From: Rhyacichthys aspro
Lineage: Eukaryota; Chordata; Actinopteri; Gobiiformes; Rhyacichthyidae
Direction: 5' to 3'
Assembly: GCA_036850595.1 (NCBI GenBank)
Contig: CM072162.1
Span: forward strand, 16,173,758-16,237,757
DNA: 64,000 nt
Below are positions 50,029 through 63,900 of the stretch, one piece after another (the stretch's first letter is position 1; each line of letters starts with the position of its first letter). The notes under the pieces were generated by a model. The model searched no databases. It worked only from the letters and a program-made list of their open reading frames with translations, and had not been told where the DNA came from. The position numbers and the translations under genes are program-made.

Positions 50029-53028
50029 ATTTAATGGGCAGAGATGTTTGGTATGTGGATGGATGACATGGAGCGAATGGGAATATAAACATATATGAAC
50101 ATATAAACATATTATGATGTTTGTGGAAACTTCATGGGTGGAAGTGCATGTTGATGTTTTTCCTGGATAGATAGACACACAGTAACAAACCTTCTTGCTT
50201 ATCTGTAAAAATACAGCAGCAGAAAAAGGTATGGCCTGGAAAGTGTGATGATGGCTGTAAACAAACAGTGGTAAAGAGATGACTTAAAAGTCTGCTGAAC
50301 ATCAACAGCCCAAGGTCAACAGCCCCAGCTCAAGTGCATCGGCGGCTCTCTCTCATCATCCGTCTCCTTGACAATATCCACAGCCTTTACCTGTCCTCAC
50401 CTCCAGTCTCACTGCTTGTTTTTTACTCTGGCCTGGTCATACATTCTATGCTGGGATGCTGATAAAACACCTTCAGTCATCACTTCTGTAACCTTTCTTG
50501 GTCACACACTCCAGCGGCATCGAACACAATCCACCGATAAAATTGATGACTTGAACAACTGAGTGAGTGAGCTGCAGTACAGGTAAATGAACAACGGGAG
50601 TGGTTAACTTATACATCTTCTACCCTCTGCACCTCTTCCTAATTCAGGTTCGCTCCATTTGCTGCGGAGGGCTCTGTGAGAGCTAATCTGTCAGTAGGTG
50701 GAGAGCTGGCATCAGCCGCGGTGATGGTGGGCCCTCCAGGGTCCCAGCGCTGCTTGGCTCGGCTCTCTTCTATGCTGGGAATATGGCTGGCTCAGGGAGA
50801 TTTGTCTTAGTGAGGCGCACTGATGGGATATGTGCACGCCGTGCCGCTGATGAGGACTCAGGTGGTGCAGTGTTATTTCTGCTGAAGGCCTCTGTACTTT
50901 ATCACCAAGCAGTGCACAGCATCACCAGAGAGAGAGAGAGCCACAGAAGGACTGAGGCATCAGCGGTGGGAACAAATGATTACTGTGTCATGGAGGACAT
51001 GCTTGTAATATCTCATGATGGTAAAGAGATAACCCAGACGCAGAAATGTAAAGATGTAAACAAAATTATGGGATATTTATGATTGGAAATCTCCCCAAAT
51101 CCTTAATTTATCTTGTTTGATTTGATGCTGTGGATTTATGAGTTTTAGAAAGCAGATTGAGACAAAAATGAGTTAATAGCGTCATGGTTTAAAGTGGACG
51201 AAAGTGTTTTGTTTAAGAGTGATTGTTGCATCACGGATAAGCAACACACAATTTATTTTGCAGTCACATTTGATTTGAAAGAGTTGCTAAACTGGAGGAT
51301 GAGAATTCCATTAAATCATGACAGAAAATAGTTCTTTCCCAGATATTTTTATTTCATTTAACTAATTTAATGGCACAAATAAAATCCAAGATCATATTAT
51401 TTGAGAAAGATGGTTTAATCTCCAAAAATTACGACGGTCCATTTTTTATCACTGCCCTGTGTCAGACGAGTGAGTTACGCCGAAGGGAAGATTTCTCTTG
51501 AAACAGAATCCGTATATTTTATTCCTATGATCTTGGGCATGTAGGACCTTTGTTAATAAGAAGAAAAAGTGAGCCTGCTCTAATCTCTGATGCAACCAGC
51601 AGACACCGTCTCTGGCCTCTCTTAGGCAAATGTGAAACACCTTTAAGAACACTTGTATAAGACCCTGGGTGACTTTTAAGGAATGTGCTTCTTATACCAA
51701 AATAGAAAGTTCTTTGGATGTTAAACCTCAAAAGTACACATTGAGTTTATGATGTAATTTCACATCTCAGACAGATACCTCAGTATCACACTGGGAAAGC
51801 AAAGTTCATGTTTAAAATATCCACTGTCCTAGAACTGGGAAATTACATGAATGCTCTATCTTCTGTCAGCATGGCATCTCTTTTATATCTGAAATTCAGA
51901 GTTAACTTATGCGACAAACCTGTGTAGCTAAGGTGTTTTTTTCTGTGGTGAAGTAGCAGCTGCCTCACCTGGTAATGCAGGCAAAGTCAACAAGTCCAAT
52001 ACATGTCTGTGCCATGATACATTCCCATTCTTTGTTTGCAAATATATGGGTAGGCTACATGCGAATACTGCAGACCACACCAGTTTTGTTTTTCCTGAGT
52101 GAGCTTGAATTGTGAAAAGAACACCACATCTTTCTGTTATTTTTAGTTTTATATTTTAATGTGTTTATTTTCTTAGGACCAGGTCCAGTGTGTAGCACAT
52201 TTGTGTTAGTGTACCAAAATAAATATTGAACTAACATATACAGGGCAGCTCATGTCCTGTAGAGGTAGGAACTGTATTATTAGTCTATCTCCTCTTTCCC
52301 AAGTTGTTGTTGGACAGATTCCTGTCTCAGTACCTTGAGCTGCTGCCATGTAGCAGCCTCTTGCCTGAGGCTAGGTACACGGTATTTGTAAATTTACAGC
52401 ACGTGTGGCAAACAGTAAACATATGAAATGTGAAAACACAATTGTTTTAAAGGTCTTCACCAAACAATACAGTATTGTTGCTATAATAAATACATATATA
52501 GACAAAGATAGAAATGGTCTGAGGCATCTAAAGCTGTGACTCTGTAGTTATAGAGGATATCTAGACTGTGGTCTGGACAGAAGGAGAAAATCATTAAGTG
52601 CTACACAACACAGCTGAGGGTTGCCCTAGTTGAGGGCACCAGTGCTGTGTGTTGATCTGGAAAGGGGAGGGGAAAAGGCTTGTCACCCCATCAGGGCCCA
52701 GAGGAGAGGTGAGGTGACCCGGGGTGGAGGACACAGTAGCGCCCCAGGACTCCAGACTCCAAAGCGTGGGTGTCAAATGGCCTGGAGCTGCTCTCCACTA
52801 ACGCTGGGACACGGCAGGGCTGTGACCATGACCGACTTTGCAGCCCACAGAAGGAGAAAGAGACAAAGAGGGATGGGAGGGTGCTGCATGAGGAAGACAA
52901 GCGGAAAACGAGGGAGGAAGGAGAAGGCTTCATCGCACATTGGATGATGACCTTCCTCAGAACCATTCAATATACTGTAATACAATGTTTTTATCCTTTA
53001 TGCCTAAATTAACATAAAACATTGATTT

Positions 53029-53043
53029 AAAAAAAAAAAAAAA
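53029..53043 (+). repeat. Poly-A tract
   Basis: Fifteen consecutive A. Upstream sequence shows no recognisable SINE, LINE or processed gene body. Confidence 0.7.
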
Positions 53044-55369
53044 CATCATGCGCAACTGCAAAAGTTTAATGCTGACTACATTTTCAATGGCCTAAATCTA
53101 TTCTGTTGTTCAACAGGTAGTAAGTATTTTCACATCATACAGCAAAGATGAGTGTGTCTCCTTTTAATGGGCTACAAGGCTCCTGGTAACTCTAAGCACA
53201 CTCTGCTTTCCAGTGATACAGCACACTGCCCCTATGCACCGAGAAATACCCCCTTCAGCTGGGCTAAGCTCCCTCAAGTAAACCCCAGATTTTAAGGAAG
53301 GGGAACTTGCCCAGCTAGCAGCAAGCTGTAACCATATAGCGATAAAGTGCCATGGATGTCTCCCACCAACTTAATCCTAGACAGGGATGAAGAGAGCAAG
53401 AGCATGATGCTGGCTGAAGAAAAAAACTCGAAGCAGCTTGAGACCTTTGATCTGGACTGTACAGTAGAAAAGCAGCATGGACATACCAGTAGAGCCTGTG
53501 TGGATTACAGAACATATCTCCCAGAGCCACCAGTGAGTGCTAAAACTCTTCCATCAACAATCCTGCAATCCGTCACAGAGACAGATGAGGCAAAGGTGGA
53601 GACGGGGGGCACTAAACGGCAAGGTATTTGTCCTGAGATGAGCAGCTGTACAGCCCCGATGAGGGCTTCTGATGGTTTTGATAGGCTTATAAAGGCGTGT
53701 GTGAGATGGCAGCTGTCAGGTAAATGGTAGACTTAATGTTCACGTCCTTGCTTCAAGCCTGTGAACACTGTACTCATTTTAAATCGATCTTGTGTGATGC
53801 ATCCTAAACTGTACAGATCATTACAAGGCTGTGGGAGGGTGCTCTTTAAACCCTTGCTATCTCCATGAGGCTGAAGTGTTCACAATGCATCTTAAAATGG
53901 GATTTTTTTCCCGCTGGAACAAGTACCTCCCTGTGTGCTGTGTGTTGTGTAAGAAAGACTTATGAGGCAGACGTTATGGGAGGAGAGACGGTGAGAGGAG
54001 GATGCAAACCTGAATATGACCTCTCTAAGTCTAGGTAGTTGGACTCTTGGCACTGATCTTGTGAGACATCGAGAGGTGTCTCCTCCTCGGAAGAAGTAAT
54101 CCATTTAAACCTGGGTCACACGGCTGTGATTGATGTGCAAACAGGAGCGGCACTTAATAACCTCTATCATGCTGGGTGACCTCGCAGCCCTCAGTGGGCA
54201 CCAGTTTGTTTATGGGTGGTACCTCCGACACACTATCCGTGCAGAAATTCTGTTGTGGCTAATGGGCCGGACTGAGGGATTGGACTGTCAGAGTGGTGTG
54301 AGCCCTCATTTTTCTTTCTGAGCGTCTAAGGTACCCCATGCACACCCCTGCATCCAACCTCCCATTTCTGCCATCATCTGTCAGTGGTGACTGAGCTTCC
54401 TCAAATATAGAGGCGTGAAAGAGAGTGTCAATTAGCATTAGCTTTCCTGACAAATCTGTTTTTCTCCACACAAAGGCCTGGGATAACTTGTTCCTGATTC
54501 CTCTTTGTCACATTGCTGCAGGTAGAGGATTTGTTTTCTACTACAGTTTAAGTCGGGAAATGGGTCAAGCACATGGTTGGATTAATAGGTTCAAGACCAT
54601 GAATAAAAAAAAACAAAAAACAAAACAATTCTGCAAAATAGTAGGTTTGTGTGCACATCTGTTAATCTGGGAGTAACATCACTGTCATGTAACACAGTTC
54701 CTCAGATTGGAATCACTACAGACCCTCGAAACACATCACTGCATTGCCCATCTTTTGTGGTAAAATTCAATCCAGTGGCCAAATGTGGTACTACATTTTC
54801 CGAGTAGACTGCAAAGTAAACCGCTGGACGAAAGGAACCAAATAATTGAATAGTTGCATTATTTCATCTGTCAGAAAACCAAATAAAAAATAACAGCCAT
54901 GTTTCAATTATATCTTTAGGTTGTCTTAAAGTTAAAATTTATACTAAAAAAAACAAAGTGACTGAAATCCAGGCAGCGCTGAGTAGTTGTGCTGTAAAAT
55001 ACAGCTTCATCCAGCGTATGTTTGTGTGTATAAGTGTATTATACAGCGATGAAAGTGAGAGATCAAGAGATGTGCCTTTCACACTAAAAAGCCTTTGTTT
55101 ACGTTCTTGAGATGCTGGTTGACCTTAAAGGTTATCTAAAATGTACAGAAAACGTCAAATCGCCTGACAAGAGAGCAGGGCCTTTTCAGAACAGTAGTAC
55201 TCCAGGGGCACTGCGAGACTACCATCACAGCACTCTACTTTACTCCCTCTAAAAGTCCCCCCTCTATTTGCCCTCTGTTGGGTGAAGATCTTCGGTCTTA
55301 ATCATCTGTATTGTTCTTCGCAGAAGCAGTTGTGGGAAGCGCTAAGCTGTTTATTTATTGAACAGTCTG

Positions 55370-55570
55370 TTTAATTCCCCCCGCCGCTCCGTCGGCCCGT
55401 GCCTGGCTCGACGCAGCCTTTGCCTTTGATGTGAGGGGCTGCTGCTGGACCGGTACGACGAGCTCCCACTGGCGATGCACCACAGCGAACAGCAATAAGC
55501 GGTGGCCTCGTCAGCAGTGTACATTACACACAGTGACCTCCTCCCTCCTGCGCTGGCTGCCTTTGTGTCT
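55370..55570. other. GC- and CpG-rich patch in the intron
   Basis: In AT-rich surroundings this stretch carries many CpG dinucleotides (for example CCGCCGCTCCGTCGG, CTCGACGCAG and GGACCGGTACGACGAG). It may be an unmethylated regulatory element or an alternative promoter. No splice-bounded exon or start site can be supported. Confidence 0.3.
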
Positions 55571-57959
55571 GGCACTAAAATAAGCTCATATGCAGGCTGG
55601 GGAGAAGCACAGAACCTGTACTGCAGACTGAACTGACATTTGGACTGTTTTCTGCATCATATGTTGGGTTAATTTGAGTTTTGCGAGTAAAAGGATATAG
55701 ATTAAAAATTCAGACACTAATGACTTTACAAAAACATGAAGTTTTTTATGCAAAAAGATAAGGAAAAGGACCCTCTTATTAAAACCACTTCAGTAACTTT
55801 AAGATGCTAAACACAATTTGAATAAAGAAGAAAGAGAGATGGTGGATGATAAGGAGGAGTTTATTGTGCAAATTTCAGTGAGGACTAAGAAATGTTGCTG
55901 TGCTATGAGAGGAAGAGACTGCATAATTACTTTAAAGTCGTAAAGAAGCACAAACTCACTAAGCCTTACAAGAATAATCAATATTGTATATCTGGGAGCT
56001 CATCTGTTTTGTAGATTTCCAAAGTGCAAGCAGCTGTAATGTTGTAAATACTCAAATTCTAAACTCTTTCACATGTCCTAGTGCAATACTTTATACATAT
56101 CCTTCATTTTATTTTCAAGAGAGGAATAAACAGGCGATCAAACAACAAAGGCAAATATACATACAACATATATACTCTATTAGCTGTGTGAGGGCTCCAG
56201 AAAAATTAAAACCTGTTCCAATTGTAATATTTGATTGTTTTTAATCCCATAATTTTCTGATGGATGCCTGCAATGCATGGTAAACAAAAGACACGATGAA
56301 AACACTGTGGAAGCGGTTTTAAATGGGACTTTTTATGGCTTGTTTAATGGGCACAGCCGCGATCAATCAGGTGATAAAATTGCTGCTTTGCTGTTCAATA
56401 AGTGCACAAAATGCACAGTACTGCCTACACATAATGTGGATTTTACAAATGGATAATAATTACAAGCATTTCAAAGACATATCCCACCTTCAATAAGGCT
56501 TGAAACGCTCACGTATTTCTGTCATTTACTCACATCTATAGATGTTTATCGGCCTTTGACACGTCAGCCAGGTTCAGAACTGTGGCTGTTTATCTATGAA
56601 CAATAACTGAGTTACTTTTGTTTAATTCCTCCTTGTAGGAATGGATGAATGTGTTTGTCATGAATGGTTTACAGTCTCAAATATAAAGTGTGTTAGCTGT
56701 ATGTGTGGTACCTTATAAATGTAGGAGCTTGAGTTAAACAGCATTAATAAATCATGTGCATTAGGAATGACTGATTTTAATAATAAATGAAATATATAAA
56801 CTTTCTACTCTTAAGCAATGTGTCCTTACTGTAGGTGAGTGTAATTTTTTTTTCTCCAGATGATGACCATGAATGAGAAAAAAAATCTGTTCTATAAAAT
56901 GTATCTCTTATAAAGGCCATTGAAGGCTAATCATAACTGAGCCTTCAACATGTGAATTTAGGTGAGGAGAGGAATATTTGAACTATTTTAATAAAATACA
57001 GAGGTTTTTTCACTCAGAACTGCCATGCATCTACAGATAAACAGCACTGATGTGACCTAGACTTTTGAGGAAAAACATTCATGAACGTTAAATATCGTAA
57101 ACGTATAATTATTGGCTTCACAATTATGAAAATTACTTATATGGATAGAACATATATCATTCTAATAAAGAAATTAATTTGCAGTTTGGAAATGTGCAAT
57201 TAATGGCAGTTAAAATATCTTGCTCAGCCCCAAAAAATTATTACCCACAAAAGATTAGTAGTGTTGGGTATTGGGCAGGAAACCACACAATGTGTTTCCC
57301 ACTGTGTGCACAGGCATTACAATCATGACCATGTGTACGGACCATCTACAGGGAGCAGTGTTGACTCGGCAGGAGGACCTGTTCTTTAAAAACGGTCTTC
57401 ATTTCTGTGGTTGTAATATGATCACAGAGAGCGAACAGAGCAGCTGAGAACCTTCACAGAATCATTTGTCGACCAATTACACGTCCCTGAAGATGTGTGG
57501 AAACCTATTGACTTGTCCTGTGTTTATTCAAATCATAGCAAACATACAAAGACAGACATCCTCGTCAAATTAGAAACGTGTTATTCCAGACAAACAATTG
57601 ATTTTCTCCCAGTTTTAGATAATGCAAATGCCCATGAGTCCCAGTGGTATGGATTTGTGTGAGCAATTGTTTCATAAACTAAATAGTTTAAAAAAATCTT
57701 TGACATCTTCAATTACTGCTGGTACAGTCTCAACAAGTCTGGGAAAAGGCTTTTGTTAAGGTCAAAGAGACTGAACAGCTCAGTGTCGCTGCATCACACT
57801 TAGTCCCAGGGTACTTCTATTTTGTTCAGGTATTGCATTGTTACAACAAAATACAGTCCGATAAGTATAACACGAAGGGCTTTGCTCATGATTTAAAGTA
57901 TATACACAAACACTGTGACTGGCAACAATAAAATGAGGAAGTTTGAAGACGTGACTTAC

Positions 57960-57990
57960 CATAGATGCCAGTGGATATACATGGGAAGGC
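57960..57990 (-). CDS. macrod2: macrod2 microexon, 31 nt, ADP-ribose-binding loop
   Basis: On the minus strand a pyrimidine-rich acceptor ending TTTCTGCAG (from 57991) precedes 31 coding bases, and a canonical GTAAGT donor (57959-57954) follows. The bases encode Ala-Phe-Pro-Cys-Ile-Ser-Thr-Gly-Ile-Tyr plus the first base of a Gly codon completed by the exon at 47524. This is the conserved Ser-Thr-Gly-Ile-Tyr-Gly loop of macro domains, which wraps the phosphates and distal ribose of ADP-ribose and is needed for catalysis. The phases of both exons fit exactly, giving 105 coding bases together. Being 31 nt, it is close to microexon size. The preceding exon should end with codons of the strand before the loop and is not in the window. 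The alternative MACROD1 is less likely because of the residues that follow. Confidence 0.92.
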
Positions 57991-60900
57991 CTGCAGAAAG
58001 AGAGAATCACAGTCAGAACAAAATTGTTAACAAATACTCAGCAATAGGTTAAGAATAAAGAAACAACAACAAACATATCATTTAAATTTGCATGTTGCTT
58101 GACAGTGTTGGATGTGTGCTGTTTACATAGTATTTTTTTCTTTACTTCTATTTCTGTTGTTTCCCAGGAGAAGCAATTTACAGTGCTATTTGGCCAAATC
58201 CCTGCCACGCTAATGTAGGATGGGTTCAGACAATGCAGCGTGAACTGTACAGCTGCTCCTGAACACAATGCACCGTTACAGACTCTCACATAAATACAAC
58301 ACACTTTTCTGTTCTGAGTTTGTTTTGTTTTTTGGTCACAGACGTTAAAAACATTACTGGTATTAGACAGTTTTGTTTAACATGGCTTTGGACAAAATGT
58401 AGAAAGGTCCATGCTTCATTGTTTGTATTTTGTTGCCTGAAGGGCAGTCAATTAATCTCGTGAGAATTCAGGTACATGGCCCCGCTGTAATCTCCAGCAC
58501 ATGAATATCCAAATAAGCTTGATTGATCCAGTCTGTAGCTGGGGGCCAAACTTATAAACACACCATACCTAATTTTATGTGGCTCCCTGAAATGATTGAG
58601 ATCTGAGTTTAGCCTATTTAACAACATGCAGTAAAAACATTTAAATGAAGGGAGCATGACTGTTAACAACATGTAAGTGCTTCTGATAAATAGTGGGCAA
58701 TTCGCTACAGCACACAAGGAATAAAACAAATACAGAAATGAACACATATAAATATTACAAATGCTAATATTTCCAAGAGCTAAAGAGCAAAAAGCTGCAT
58801 ATATTTATGGCTGTCTTTTCCAAAAAGATTATAAAAAGTAACCACCTTGTAATAGTCCTTGCTTTGTAGCACTTTGCAGCAGACATATTATTCAAGCATG
58901 GCTTTATGGCTGAAAATAGTTTCATTATTCTTCACTTCTGTGAGCAAATATATTATGATACATAGGCCTCGCTGTAAGCTTTCCCATTTCACATTCATCT
59001 TTTTAACTATATTAATAAACAGTAAAGTGAAAAGGATTTTTTTCAAAGGTCCCATTTGTCCTGAAAAGCAGCTGAATATGTGCTTTGGTTCGTGCATTCA
59101 TCAAAAGGCGTGGTCGCGGCATTAATATAAGCAGATGACAAATGAAAAAAGGGAAACATTTCCACAAGCAGCTCACAAATAGATGAATATAGAACAACTA
59201 AATACTACAAGAGATTTATCAAAAGAGCAACAGCCATGTGTCAAAATCTTTCAGTGCCAAAACTAAGCCCAACAGTTTGTTTTACCACAATGACCCTGTC
59301 AAGCCATATTTAGAAATACGCTGCTGCTTTATTACCGCATTATTAAAGGACTGAAAGCACAACTAACAGGTCAGAAAGAGGCAAATAAACACTACAAAAC
59401 AAACAAGTAATCAGGCTTCCAATCGTGAGTCTCTCCACGGCTCAGAAAAAGAAACATTTTCTAATCCACATATTAAGTAAATAATTGATTACTATGTAGA
59501 TTTATTTCTCGAAGCCATTTTAGCCCCCGACACCTGCTTTGAAATGCAGAGCTCTGTTTGTCCTTGCTTTAAGCAAAGAGGGATGAGTCGGTTTGTATTC
59601 TTATTTACCAGGTTTCAGGTTCCGCCTGTCAAGGTGAATCTTTCTTCTGTGGGTGATTTAAATCTTTTACCGAAGCTCTGACCTTTCCAGATGAATGTCT
59701 GGCTCTGACACAAACTGCAGATGATGAAGCATGGAAAAGCATGGCCATTCTTAGTCGTTTGCCAAGCCCTTTCATGGAGCACACTGAGGCATATAGAAAT
59801 AGAAACCCAAATCAGTTGGGAAGCTCATATCAACCATAGGTGTTATTAACTCTTTCATAGGCTTGTCAGGGATTTAAATGGGCTCATTTCCCACTACCAG
59901 TAAATTAAACGCTTAAAAAAGAATAACACAAACTGAACTCTAGGTTTTACCAGCAATAAAAACCACCAAAAATGAAAACACAAGTACAAGTCTGTGCAGA
60001 GCTCCCTTTTCAAATAAGAACTGTAGAAAGAATAATAATGTAATATATTTCAGCTGGACACTTAACACAGTATAATATTACAGTTTTATTTAGAGTGCAA
60101 TATTTCCTGTCAGTGCGTGGAGTTGGTCTCAGCTGCCAACACCGTCCCGAGCCAGGGGCCTTGTCAGCTAAAGGCCACAATGTCAGGAGTTTCTACTAAA
60201 ACTTGTGCTCAGGCTGCTGCTAAACTTTATCACTTCAGAGACTTTGGCAAAGACAAGCCACCAGTAAAATCAAACACAATCAGTTTTATTAGTTCTCTGA
60301 CTGATCCTTTTAACGTATTGATCTGTGCTGTATAAAAATGGATTATGTAAGCTCTTAACAAGACACTTTAAAGATCACATATTTTTGTGCATGTCATGCA
60401 TGCAAATGTCATTAAGTTGCTTAAAGGACAGTTATTGCCAAAAGTGAAGATAAGCGCAAAAGCAATAAAATGTAATCTGAAGAGCATCTTGGCAGAGGAT
60501 GTCTTGTATATAAATCCCAACCACACACTCAGCATTAGTCAGAGGCTTCACATTCAAAACCATGAAAAGCTTTAGCTGCTAAAATTGAGCACTACAATAA
60601 GTCAAACCGTGTAGGCAGCAAAGAAAAGGAATATCAGGAGTCTTTGGTACAGTTAGTCTATGGGCATCAGTCTAGCATATATACACATGCAAACTAGATG
60701 GTGCCTGTCAGTTCCAATAAATCTCATTGCAAAACAGAGCTGTACATTTTGTGGAGACAGAAAACAAATGATTTGCAGTTTTTTATATTTTTTATGACAG
60801 TGCATGCCAAAAATACAACTGAAGACATGCTACTGTAAACTTCACAGGGAGACTCTTTATAAGAAGTCCATTTTTCATTTACTCCTAAGATCAAAGTTAG

Positions 60901-63900
60901 GCCACCTTCGAAGCTGTTTTGACAGTTGTTAGCACGCCTTACCTTGCACATATGCTTACTTTGTATGAGGCCCGGTGTTAATTAGGACAGCCAGCAGTAT
61001 ATACGCAGTCATGACCTATGATACCCGGTTTAGGTTATTATTTCTATCTCTGAGCGCTCATTAGGAGTGAGTCAGCACGTCTGCTCTACTCTGGCACAGG
61101 CCGTACCTGACATGTTGGCTTGTTGCTGATTTTCTTTGCTTAGGGAGTGTTCAGAAATTGGTCACAAGGGAAATTATTCTGTTGCTAGAGCTCCTCCCCA
61201 ATCTATCACATCACTTTAAAAGTAGAGCACCTTTCCACTCAGCATCTCTGCATTTATTCAGCCCGCAGAATTAAATATATCACAAACTGGCTTCAGTGAT
61301 TATCGCTGGCAACACTCTTCTTCCACTCCATTAATGAAGGTGTTAATTGTGATCCAAACATATGGAATTCAATTTTACATTTTCTCTGTGAAACTCTCAC
61401 AGCTGATTAAAGCAATGATTTACCGACTCCAAAGTGTGACTAGAGACGGTACTCATAAAATTAAGTCCACTGAGAGCATGACTACCTGCAGCTTTCAGTC
61501 ATTTGTTAAGCAGTGGGATATGACACAGTAAAGATGGCTCAACCTGTGGCAAAATGAATCTGTCCCACTGTAGCTGTCACCCTCCCATGCTGCAGGCTTC
61601 ACAGAGTAGCCATGGGCATACAAGCAAAGCTCATGCTCTGCGCAGTGGCTGCAGGACGCTGCCGGGGAGCACCTCGTCTCGGCTGGCTGAGTAAATAGCA
61701 CTGGACCCAGGGTGGTGCCCCTGTAGCTTCAAGCCTCCTAGCCTGTTTGCAGATGGGAATTATGCTTATAAATCACAGCAGCGAGGGGAGACCTTGTGCA
61801 AATGCAACTCCAAGTATGTTATTATTCACCAGTGCCACAGTGTGGGCTTACATCAGAGCATCCCAATATGAATCCTCTTTGTTGACTGCTGTAATTCTAT
61901 AAGCATGTAGGTCATGGCTGCTTTCTGTTTGAATCAGCTAGTGCTGTCGGGGAAAGCACAGCATGCTTACAGATCAGGATATTCAAATATTACACATTAA
62001 CACCTTTTTATTTTGCATAATACCACACTCCATATTCTAATGCCAGTGCTGATTGTTTGAGTGTCATTATGCTAAATGGAGGATGAAAAAATGCAGCGAA
62101 TGAGAAACCTGAAACCTAATGGCCCAACCTAATGGCCCAATCAGCCATATATTTTATATCTGCTATGATCAAGTGGAACTATTTTTGCAAATACAACCGA
62201 GTGTCCGTTAAGAGCCGTGTGCCTGTGTTTACATGCAGCGAGGCCAAGGCGCTATGGAAAACAGCTTATTTAGGTAATGCAGTTTGCATGCAGCCCAGCC
62301 CTGTCTGTGATGGATAAACCCTGTTCTTATGAATAAAGCACAACACAACAGCTCTGTCCTCCTCAGGGCAATGCCAGCAATAAACGTGCTGCCAAGAGGT
62401 CACATCCTCTTTATAAGCAACAGCTAACGTCCAACAGAACTCTGTTTATATTGTATGTTTTCAAAAACAACATATGCCTCATGCACTGTCTGGTCTATGT
62501 TTGCAACACGACTTAAAGAGCTCACAAAAATCATTTTGAAATACATATTTATCATCATAGTTTTAGAATGAAAGAAATTACTAATATTATTTTATATTGC
62601 TAATAAAAAAAAAGAAACATAAAAGACACTGTACATGTGGTACATTAATGTACAGCGTCCGTCATCCTTTCCTTATGTAACACTTCACTCCACAGCACTA
62701 CAGTGTGGAGGACTGATAGAGGAATGTGGGTGTAAAGGCAGTAAACGGTTCACAATCTCTGTGAACATTTCAAAAATGCAAATCTTTAAGTCAAAAGCAA
62801 TTCACAGTCTTTGAACACGGAGAAAATCTATGTGTTGTTCCACTCATTACACAGCACCTCATGTTGCAGGGTAAAAAAATACAGAAGGTGGGCCATGGCC
62901 ATCAGCTAATACTATGACAGGGGTGAGATGAATGGGCAGAAAAACATGTAAAAGCTGCAGCCTGTGGATAGGCCAGAGCAGTGGAGCAGACACAGGCAGA
63001 TACTAAACTGATGGCTGCCTGATTCACTGGTCCATGACCAGCACTATGGTTGATCAAGCACAGTTTACTCTGAAGCCTCGGGCTAAAGTGAGTTGGTACT
63101 TGTTCTCTCCAACATGTTTTAGACCAATACAAGTGTGTAAAATATCTGCTATGTAAATTTAATCCAACGCCACAACACTCCATATCAAATCCGGATTAGA
63201 CATTAAAAAAAAAATCCAAATTTATTATTTATATCACCATGGATTTTCATAGTGGTCTACAGTGACACTGATTTCCCCAGAGTTAAAAAGAAAGCCTTGA
63301 AAGTTGCATGAACTGATAGGAGGACACAAGACTGTTCATTTTTATGGATGAGGCTCGATGTTACATGACATTATACCACTGTCCACTCCACTACAGTAAT
63401 GCAAAGACTAAAGGAAGAAATTCATGAGATCAGTCAGAAAAAACAGACTGGCCTCTAGATGAACTGCACTGATGACACATGATTGACAGGATTCAAATGA
63501 GTGGGCGAGGAACATGACGGCTAAAACACAATGTATCTGGGCAATCCTAATGTACTGTGCTCTGTACAGCTGCAGGTGAAGCACCTCTGATATTTCTGGT
63601 TTAAAAATGTATTGTATTGATTGGAGAGTAAGATCAAGGCTTCTCAGTATCCTGATCTGACACTGAGCAGAGTAAATAACACATCTCACTAACAAGAGAA
63701 CTGATCAAAGATGAAAGCCTTTATTTTTTAAAAAGCCCTCATTTCATTTTTTGAAGTAGAAAAAGGATATAATAAAAATGTCTTTGACAACACTATCTCC
63801 CAAGTTTAATGTTTAATCTATTTCCATAAAGTTGGGTAATTAAGACGTTGATGTTTTAGAGGAAATGTTTTATTTGTAAAGATAACATTCACATTTTAAT

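Larger units (their letters stand above)
47525..57959 (-). other. macrod2: macrod2 intron between the 31-nt and 74-nt exons
   Basis: 10,435 bases bounded by a GTAAGT donor at 57959-57954 and a CTTTGCCAG acceptor at 47525-47533. No other exon, RNA gene or intact mobile element was recognised. It holds an ATT/ATC microsatellite (49974-50028), an 11-bp tandem duplication (48940-48961), a poly-A tract (53029-53043), and GC-richer patches at about 50640-50950 and 55370-55570. The longest open frame inside it (127 codons at 53347-53730, plus strand) has no recognisable feature. Confidence 0.8.

Noticed and set aside
49928..50178. Asn- or Ile-rich open frames near 50 kb
   Set aside because: They arise from the ATT/ATC microsatellite read in different frames.
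53347..53730. 127-codon plus-strand open frame, the longest outside the retroelement
   Set aside because: No domain, no splice or promoter context, and no recognisable composition; a frame of this length is expected by chance in 64 kb.
59590..59650. Possible minus-strand donor GGTAAATAAG with coding-like sequence before it
   Set aside because: No acceptor at a sensible distance and the translation does not match the macro-domain segment expected upstream.
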